DNA of 64,000 bases from Rhynochetos jubatus (taxonomy: Eukaryota > Chordata > Aves > Eurypygiformes > Rhynochetidae), in the NCBI GenBank assembly GCA_027574665.1, contig CM050651.1:1241501-1305500 (forward strand). Reading direction: 5' to 3'. Positions 61,746-64,000 of the stretch are shown here, piece after piece. Position numbers and translations under genes: made by a program. How positions within the stretch are numbered: position 1 is the stretch's first letter; the number at the start of each line of letters is the position of its first letter. The notes beneath the pieces were generated by a model that did no database searches, was not told the origin of the DNA, and was given only the letters and a program-made list of their open reading frames with translations.

Positions 61746-61934
61746 GCTCTGAAATCTATGGCTGAGTGATGACTGATCCAGTTCAGAATCTGGGTGACTC
61801 CTTCAGCTGCAGCGTCAAGAAGGTGTTCCTCTGCACTGGTGCCGATGGGAATGTGCCCAAGTACAGCCCCCCCCAGTCAGGAATACAGGTGTCTGGCTGA
61901 CTCACCCTCCCTCTTGTACAGATTCAAGATCCTG
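61746..61934 (+). pseudogene. FREM-like C-terminal ectodomain exon, stop and frameshift
   Basis: The acceptor is TTTATCTGCTTTACTAG and the donor GTATGT starts at 61935. It reads SEIYG, TGA at 61763-61765, [35 protein letters not shown]. It then shifts frame at an 8-C run (61867-61874) and continues [19 protein letters not shown]. The match to the FREM2/FREM3 C-terminal block is very close. The TGA replaces a likely Arg codon (a CGA to TGA type change), and the shift is in a homopolymer, a common site of either true indels or sequencing error. Confidence 0.87.
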
Positions 61935-62021
61935 GTATGTAAACAAAGAGTTAGGGTAGCCTGTGTTTTTAGATCCCAGATTTCCACGTGAATCTGGAAA
62001 TACCAAACTCACTTCCTTTAG

Positions 62022-62168
62022 GATAAAGCTCAACCTGTCACACAAGCGAGAGCCTTTGGAAACCTGGAGTTTCATGCTACATTAGCAGCTGATCATGCAG
62101 ATGCTTTTCCTCTGGTGCAACAGCCTGGTTCTGATGGCTTCAGCCTGTCATCTGCTCCACTCTTCCAG
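62022..62168 (+). pseudogene. FREM-like penultimate exon, intact
   Basis: A 147-base exon, fully open (49 codons), with acceptor CTTCCTTTAG and donor GTAAGC. It reads [20 protein letters not shown], then [20 protein letters not shown] and SLSSAPLFQ, in phase 0 on both sides, joining the exon before and after exactly as in FREM2/FREM3. No disabling change is seen, in contrast to its neighbours. Confidence 0.88.
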
Positions 62169-62878
62169 GTAAGCTGTCCAGTGGGCATGTCACAAATTCC
62201 TTCACGCTGGAAGATGACTGAGATGGAGAACATCTTGGGAGCTGTGTTAGTCAGCAGCAGCCTCAGGAAGGCATTTACTTTGTTCCTCTCCCTGGCAGTG
62301 CAGGAATGATGACAGGGTTGCTTTGTAATGCCCTTCAGCCTTGCTGTTCCTGCAGGCATGCACACCCATGACAGGGAGTGGAAATCACTGCTGTAGCTTA
62401 CACTGGCGGCCTTTTTACATAGAGAAAACAGGAACTTAGACTTGATTTTCTTGGAACTGGGGAAAAACAAAAGGCAATTGGTTTGTGTACGATACAAAAT
62501 AAAAGAACTATGCATCCTGCTTTAAGTCAGATTAATTCCAATTACAGAAGTCTTTTAATGGTCTCCTGAAGTGGGATTCTTCTTGCCTAAATTAAAACTA
62601 GCTTTTTGCTAGGTGAATGCAGCAGCCTTTCTGCATCCAAAACCACTGTGTTAGAACGTGTAGCTCACCTTACCTACTCCAGCAGTCTGCGTTAAGGAAA
62701 GATCAGTCCTACTGCCAAATGCCCATTTCTGCTGCTGATGTTAATTAGACATATATTTGGCAGCAAACTTGGGACATCTGTCCGCATGGATCTGCTTGGC
62801 CTTTCCAGTTTATAGTAAAGCGTGAGTGGGGGAGCTGTTCTGGTTTGCTGGGCTTTTATGGGTGTGGTGTGTTTCAAG

Positions 62879-63430
62879 GTGGCAGCTGGCCGAGAGTGGT
62901 ACTTTCCTGCTATTTGTACGGTGCGATCAACGGAAGCTGTGCGCAGGCACAACGGCAGGAGGTCTTGACGACCACCACATCTTGTCCTCTGCTGAAGGGA
63001 GAGTGAGCAGTACAGCCTGTAAGTGTAGGAGAGCCAACCCAGAACCCCCACTCTTTGTGCCAGACATTGGTACAGATAAGAACAGGGGCACGAATATTCA
63101 GCATATTGCACTTCACCATCTGATGAAGCTGCCATCAGCCAGAGAGATGTGGTCCCAGCTGGCGCATCCCATCACAGGCCAGTTCTGGGAGCCACAAGAA
63201 GGGACTCTGGGAACAGCCTCGTACCCATTACCAGAGGCATGACAGGACTGCTGTTTCTGCTCTGTGCTGCAGCAGTAACTAATGCTCTTTGTGCTGAAGC
63301 AGAGGGTATGGTCCTGCGCTGGGAAGAGCAAAGCACCCATCAGCCACGCCAGCAACAGGGAAACCTGCTGCCACACTGCACAGCAGTGCTGACAGCTTGG
63401 AAGTGTAATCAGTTTCTTGGGTGCCTGTAG
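62879..63430 (+). pseudogene. FREM-like terminal exon with membrane segment, frame-shifted
   Basis: The acceptor is a weak GTTTCAAG (AG 62877-62878). It opens in phase 0 with VAAGREWYFPAICTVRSTEA, then loses frame. Downstream, DKNRGTNIQHIALHH (about 63.08-63.12 kb) matches the conserved juxtamembrane block of FREM2/FREM3. In another frame MTGLLFLLCAAAVTNALCAE (63239-63298) looks like the remains of the transmembrane helix. The tail that follows, ending at a stop at 63428-63430, has no recognisable cytoplasmic PDZ-binding end. Homology is sure for the first part and the juxtamembrane part; the membrane segment and the end are inference. Confidence 0.68.
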
Positions 63431-64000
63431 TTAACATGGCAGTTCAGCAGAGAGCAGACTCTGCACTCTGGCTCTGCCCTTGGCTGACCCCTTGGCACAG
63501 ACAATTGTTGCTCTGGTGCAAACGCTGGTTCAGTTGGTTGTAATGGGCTGCTAGTTCTGATGGGATCAATGCACCTGGTTCATGTGTGACTGACAATTCA
63601 AACCAGGGCTCCACAGATGGGAGTCAATGCTTGTTTCCTTCTTTACACCTCCTTCTTCTTTCATGTTTGGAATATGCAGCTGTGACCATGCCTCTCATGC
63701 ACCATGGAAGGCCAGTGCTCAGAAGGACGCTGGGTTTGATTACATGCACAGTATGTAGCTTTCACATACCTGGGGGTTGGGTTGGTGGTTTTTTTAAAAA
63801 CAATTATTGCCAGGGAAGGAAAGAGGTAGTAGTGTTAGAACAGAAGCTTAGTAGTAGATGATTGTGTTCTTTTCAATGGGTGATACCAACAATTTATAGT
63901 CTCAGATTTTAACAGGACCTCGGACACATGGTCAGGAGACTCCCACAGGTAAGGCTGTTTTTCTAGTGTGGCTTTACAAAAGAGCTCTAATTCTCACTTA
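63431..64000. other. Downstream flank
   Basis: About 570 bases with nothing recognised. It may hold the former 3' untranslated region of the FREM-like gene. No clear poly-A signal tied to the gene was identified. Confidence 0.5.

Larger units (their letters stand above)
23979..63430 (+). pseudogene. FREM3: FREM2/FREM3-family extracellular-matrix gene, decayed in place (unitary pseudogene)
   Basis: FRAS1/FREM proteins are very large basement-membrane proteins with an N-terminal domain, about 12 CSPG repeats, five Calx-beta domains and, in FREM2 and non-mammalian FREM3, a transmembrane C-terminus. Nine segments read in that order on one strand, and most internal ones have AG acceptors and GT donors, so this is not a retrocopy. 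Defects: no start ATG, many stops and frameshifts in exon 1, a large CSPG deletion, an AT donor after exon 2, stops or shifts in four later exons, and missing exons for Calx-beta 2-3 and much of the C-terminal ectodomain. The FREM family is clear. The FREM3 assignment is inference: similarity to FREM2 from memory seems lower than expected for a bird FREM2, and FREM2 loss should be harmful. Assembly errors cannot explain this many independent defects. Confidence 0.82.

Noticed and set aside
23979..63430. Reading the FREM-like locus as a working gene with unusual splicing around the stops
   Set aside because: It would need many tiny introns inside a normally single large exon, plus loss of several whole domains and of a start codon.

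Overview
The window looks like a piece of a bird genome. It carries a nearly full-length CR1 retrotransposon (the main avian LINE), a second CR1 stub, an env-less ERVL-like provirus, and a solo LTR of the alpharetrovirus/ERVK type. Most of the rest is AT-rich, intron-like DNA. The species cannot be told from the sequence. No tRNA, rRNA, CRISPR array or intact host protein-coding gene was recognised.

Layout. Bases 1-23 kb are gene-free, with a 306-bp solo LTR on the minus strand (2518-2823) and a 4.2-kb CR1 element on the minus strand (about 15671-19870). A CpG island at about 23.15-24.7 kb opens the only host locus recognised: a plus-strand gene of the FRAS1/FREM extracellular-matrix family, closest to FREM2/FREM3, spread over about 23.98-63.43 kb. 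A large first exon (signal peptide region plus CSPG repeats) is followed by eight smaller exon remnants that can be placed: the last CSPG repeat, the start of Calx-beta 1, Calx-beta 4 in two parts, the start of Calx-beta 5, two C-terminal ectodomain exons, and a terminal exon with a possible transmembrane segment.

The locus is broken. Exon 1 has several in-frame stops and frameshifts and a large internal deletion. No start ATG precedes the signal peptide. The exon 2 donor reads AT instead of GT. Four later exons carry stops or frameshifts, and the exons for Calx-beta 2-3 and much of the C-terminal ectodomain were not found. Two exons are still fully open, and most splice sites remain canonical. 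This pattern suggests an in-place (unitary) pseudogene rather than a processed copy, and fairly recent decay. FREM3 is the preferred paralogue, but FREM2 cannot be excluded.

The roughly 25-kb second intron holds a complete provirus in the same orientation (35407-42250): two LTRs, a perfect 5-bp target duplication (GTAGC), a tRNA-Lys-like primer binding site, a hydrophobic open frame ahead of gag, one 391-codon open gag frame, a pol region broken by stops and a frame change, a purine tract, and no room for env. The LTRs differ at about 5% of sites by hand count, so the insertion is old and cannot express a complete pol.
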